This document shows positions 6,261-7,819 of a stretch of DNA of 7,819 bases, in pieces; the stretch's first letter is position 1; each line of letters begins with the position of its first letter. Origin of the DNA: Actinomycetota bacterium (GTDB taxonomy: Bacteria; Actinomycetota; Humimicrobiia; Humimicrobiales; Humimicrobiaceae). The notes beneath the pieces were generated by a model that was not told the origin of the DNA, did no database searches, and saw only the letters and a list, made by a program, of their open reading frames with translations. The stretch is taken from the NCBI GenBank assembly GCA_003155275.1, contig PMCC01000031.1, positions 10,361-18,179 of the forward strand, read 5' to 3'. The position numbers were made by a program, and so were the translations under genes.

Positions 6261-7508
6261 TTTGTTTGCGTCCATTGCAGGCTTCCTTATTTTTTCTATA
6301 AAAAACAGCATCAGCATCAGCATAGAAGCAAGGACAGCAAGAAGGAAGTTCAGCGGCCAGATATTTCTAATCCCAAAGTATCTTATGTAAAGTCCGGACA
6401 TCAGGGGACCTACAGTAAACCCGATACCGCTTATGAAAAAGATTACTGCATTAAACCTGCCCCGGTGAGTTGCAGGAGAATAATTTGCTATTAAAACATT
6501 TGAGTTTACAGCATTGATAATTTCTCCGAAGGTCCATATAAAAGTCGAAATGATAAAGACCACAAATATCCTGGAATAATAAAGCATCCCAAAACCGACG
6601 GCAAAAAGTATGCCTGCGATTGCAATATTTAGAATAGGATTTATTTTCTTCATAAAGGCAGTCAACAGTATTGTCATCAAAATTACAATCACTGCATTGA
6701 TAGTCATAAGAGAGCCAAAATATTTTGCCCCGCTTTCACCAAACAACTCGTTAAGAAAAAGCGGCAGGCTGAAGGCGCTTTGTGAATAGACAAAGGAAAA
6801 AATGATTGATATTAAAGCAAAGCCGTAAAGAACGGGCTTTTTAAAAAATATTTTCATTACATTACCGGTCTCAGCACGCTCGCTTTGCGGCATTTCCACA
6901 TTGTTAATATAAGGCCCTGCTTTTATATATAAAGTTTCCTTTATATAAAAAATTATGGGTATCAGGGCAATAAGGGTTGTGATGGCGTCAATAAAAAAAA
7001 TAAGATTTATATGGTTTACAAATAAAAATCCTGCTGCCAGCGGCCCTACGGCATATCCAAGATTATGGCCAAGGTATAGAAGTGAAAAAGCATCATTGCG
7101 GTTTTTCTTGGTTGTGGAATCTGTTAGTAAAGCATTAATTGCCGGCATTGCCCCGGATTTTAAAAAACCGGCTAAAATTATAAGATAAGGAATTGTAATT
7201 GATTCTCTTAGGAAAGCTATTATGATGTAAATACCTGCTCCAAGGGTACTTAAAACAATAATTACTATCTTTCTTCCTACCCAGTCGGCAAGCTTTCCGC
7301 CGACTAGTTTTCCTACTCCTTCAGCTGCAATAACAATAGTAAGTATGAATCCGGAATAGTAATTACTATAACCCAGCTTAAGCGTTAAAAACATTGCAAG
7401 AAAAGGATAAACAAAGCTTCCGGCAGAGTTGACTATATCCGCAAAAAAGAGGATATAAACATTTCGAGGCAGATTTATGTAGGATTTAAATAATGTAAAT
7501 CTCTTCAT
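6255..7508 (-). CDS. Major facilitator superfamily transporter, drug-efflux type
   Basis: This is a 417-residue inner-membrane secondary transporter of the MFS with about 12 hydrophobic helices, a normal length for a drug:H+ antiporter-like member. Motif A is clear between TM2 and TM3: GGKLADWVGRK (70-80). TM5 has LGYAVGPLAAG (150-160), a motif C-like GP-containing stretch usually linked with exporters. The C-terminal half repeats the pattern with GRFNAVIFFISGIGFTVGPLMSG. The charged loop near the middle (after IKETLYI, about 190-215) separates the two six-helix bundles. The start ATG at 7508 has no Shine-Dalgarno sequence; no better in-frame start exists before TM1. The first gene in the minus-strand series, it reads toward SIMPL but leaves a 90-bp gap with a separate promoter. 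The substrate is unknown: multidrug, sugar and lipid-linked cargo exporters share these motifs, so a role in the neighbouring glycosylation genes is only a possibility. Confidence 0.92.
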   Translation of the reverse strand: MKRFTLFKSYINLPRNVYILFFADIVNSAGSFVYPFLAMFLTLKLGYSNYYSGFILTIVIAAEGVGKLVGGKLADWVGRKIVIIVLSTLGAGIYIIIAFLRESITIPYLIILAGFLKSGAMPAINALLTDSTTKKNRNDAFSLLYLGHNLGYAVGPLAAGFLFVNHINLIFFIDAITTLIALIPIIFYIKETLYIKAGPYINNVEMPQSERAETGNVMKIFFKKPVLYGFALISIIFSFVYSQSAFSLPLFLNELFGESGAKYFGSLMTINAVIVILMTILLTAFMKKINPILNIAIAGILFAVGFGMLYYSRIFVVFIISTFIWTFGEIINAVNSNVLIANYSPATHRGRFNAVIFFISGIGFTVGPLMSGLYIRYFGIRNIWPLNFLLAVLASMLMLMLFFIEKIRKPAMDANKL

Positions 7509-7603
7509 AAACTAAATGGCCCTATTGTAAAAGTGGAAACATTTGAAAAAACCAATTGACTTTTTTTTCTTTTAGACTTTAAAAATCTTTGCCATTTTTT
7601 AAA

Positions 7604-7618
7604 AACATAAATTATGTT
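7604..7618. repeat. 15-bp palindrome upstream of the MFS gene, operator-like
   Basis: AACATAA, one base, TTATGTT is a perfect 7+1+7 inverted repeat about 96 bp before the MFS start. Its size and symmetry suit a dimeric repressor site, and drug-type MFS genes are often controlled by such repressors. No regulator gene is visible in the window and the site has no second copy that I can see. In DNA this AT-rich, chance is a real alternative. Confidence 0.27.
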
Positions 7619-7721
7619 CGTTCATTATATATTAAATATCAATAAATTATTACAAAATATTTAAAAAATCTAATTTAAAAGGTAATAATAGGGCGAATTT
7701 TATAAAAATTTTTTTAGATGA

Positions 7722-7743
7722 TTAATTATTAAAAAATAATTAA
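7722..7743. repeat. AT-only inverted repeat, 9-bp stem and 4-nt loop
   Basis: TTAATTATT (7722-7730) and AATAATTAA (7735-7743) are perfect complements around AAAA. The stem has no GC pair, so it would be a weak RNA hairpin. It could be the end of a transcript entering from the right, a protein-binding palindrome, or chance in this composition. Confidence 0.35.
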
Positions 7744-7819
7744 ATTCTTCTATTGCGGTATCAAAAAAAATATTGTTTTATATAATTAAATAGGATTTGG
7801 AAATAATAAATAAAAAGAA

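Larger units (their letters stand above)
7509..7819. other. Non-coding AT-rich stretch upstream of the MFS gene
   Basis: These 311 bases hold no convincing gene on either strand. GC is about 16% by hand count and about 7% in 7621-7680, far below the coding regions. Long A and T runs recur. It should contain the MFS promoter on the minus strand; TACAAT (complement of 7524-7529) is present but lacks a good -35 and would leave a leader of only about 9 nt. On the plus strand TATAAT at 7781-7786 could serve a gene beyond the right edge, again without a good -35. A-tract bending or binding of an AT-specific nucleoid protein is plausible but unproven. Confidence 0.5.

Noticed and set aside
6819..6842. 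Terminator-like hairpin with T run on the plus strand inside the MFS gene
   Set aside because: It needs a bulged G, lies antisense in the middle of the MFS coding region, and no plus-strand transcript is expected there.

Overview
This 7.8-kb window is AT-rich and carries mostly membrane proteins. One partial gene lies on the plus strand, four genes lie on the minus strand, and an AT-rich non-coding stretch fills the right end. No rRNA, tRNA, CRISPR array, transposase or phage gene was seen. The organism cannot be named from this. A bacterium is favoured because a sigma70-like promoter (TTGTAA, 17 bp, TATAAT) and a purine-rich ribosome binding site precede the SIMPL gene. Ile codon ATA and Arg codons AGG/AGA are common. 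STT3-type proteins are universal in archaea and patchy in bacteria, so a low-GC archaeon is not excluded.

Layout, left to right. 1-1161 (+) is the C-terminal part of a sodium:solute symporter; its N-terminus lies outside the window. It converges on 1274-2884 (-), a very AT-rich GT-C-fold membrane glycosyltransferase-like protein. A 248-260 bp spacer separates this from 3145-5388 (-), an STT3-type oligosaccharyltransferase. Only 20 bp beyond its start ends 5409-6164 (-), a membrane-anchored SIMPL (DUF541) protein. Its promoter overlaps the end of 6255-7508 (-), an MFS drug-efflux-type transporter. 7509-7819 is about 16% GC by hand count and has no convincing gene.

How the genes may work together. 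SIMPL and STT3 look like one transcription unit. STT3 moves a lipid-linked glycan onto protein on the outer face of the membrane, and SIMPL is anchored facing the same side. The GT-C protein next to them would also use a polyprenyl-phosphate sugar there, so the minus-strand block reads as a small cell-surface glycosylation locus beside two transporters. The most notable point is that STT3 keeps every recognisable catalytic residue, but the WWDYG acceptor-recognition motif is replaced by NWSRG. That raises the possibility of a different acceptor specificity.
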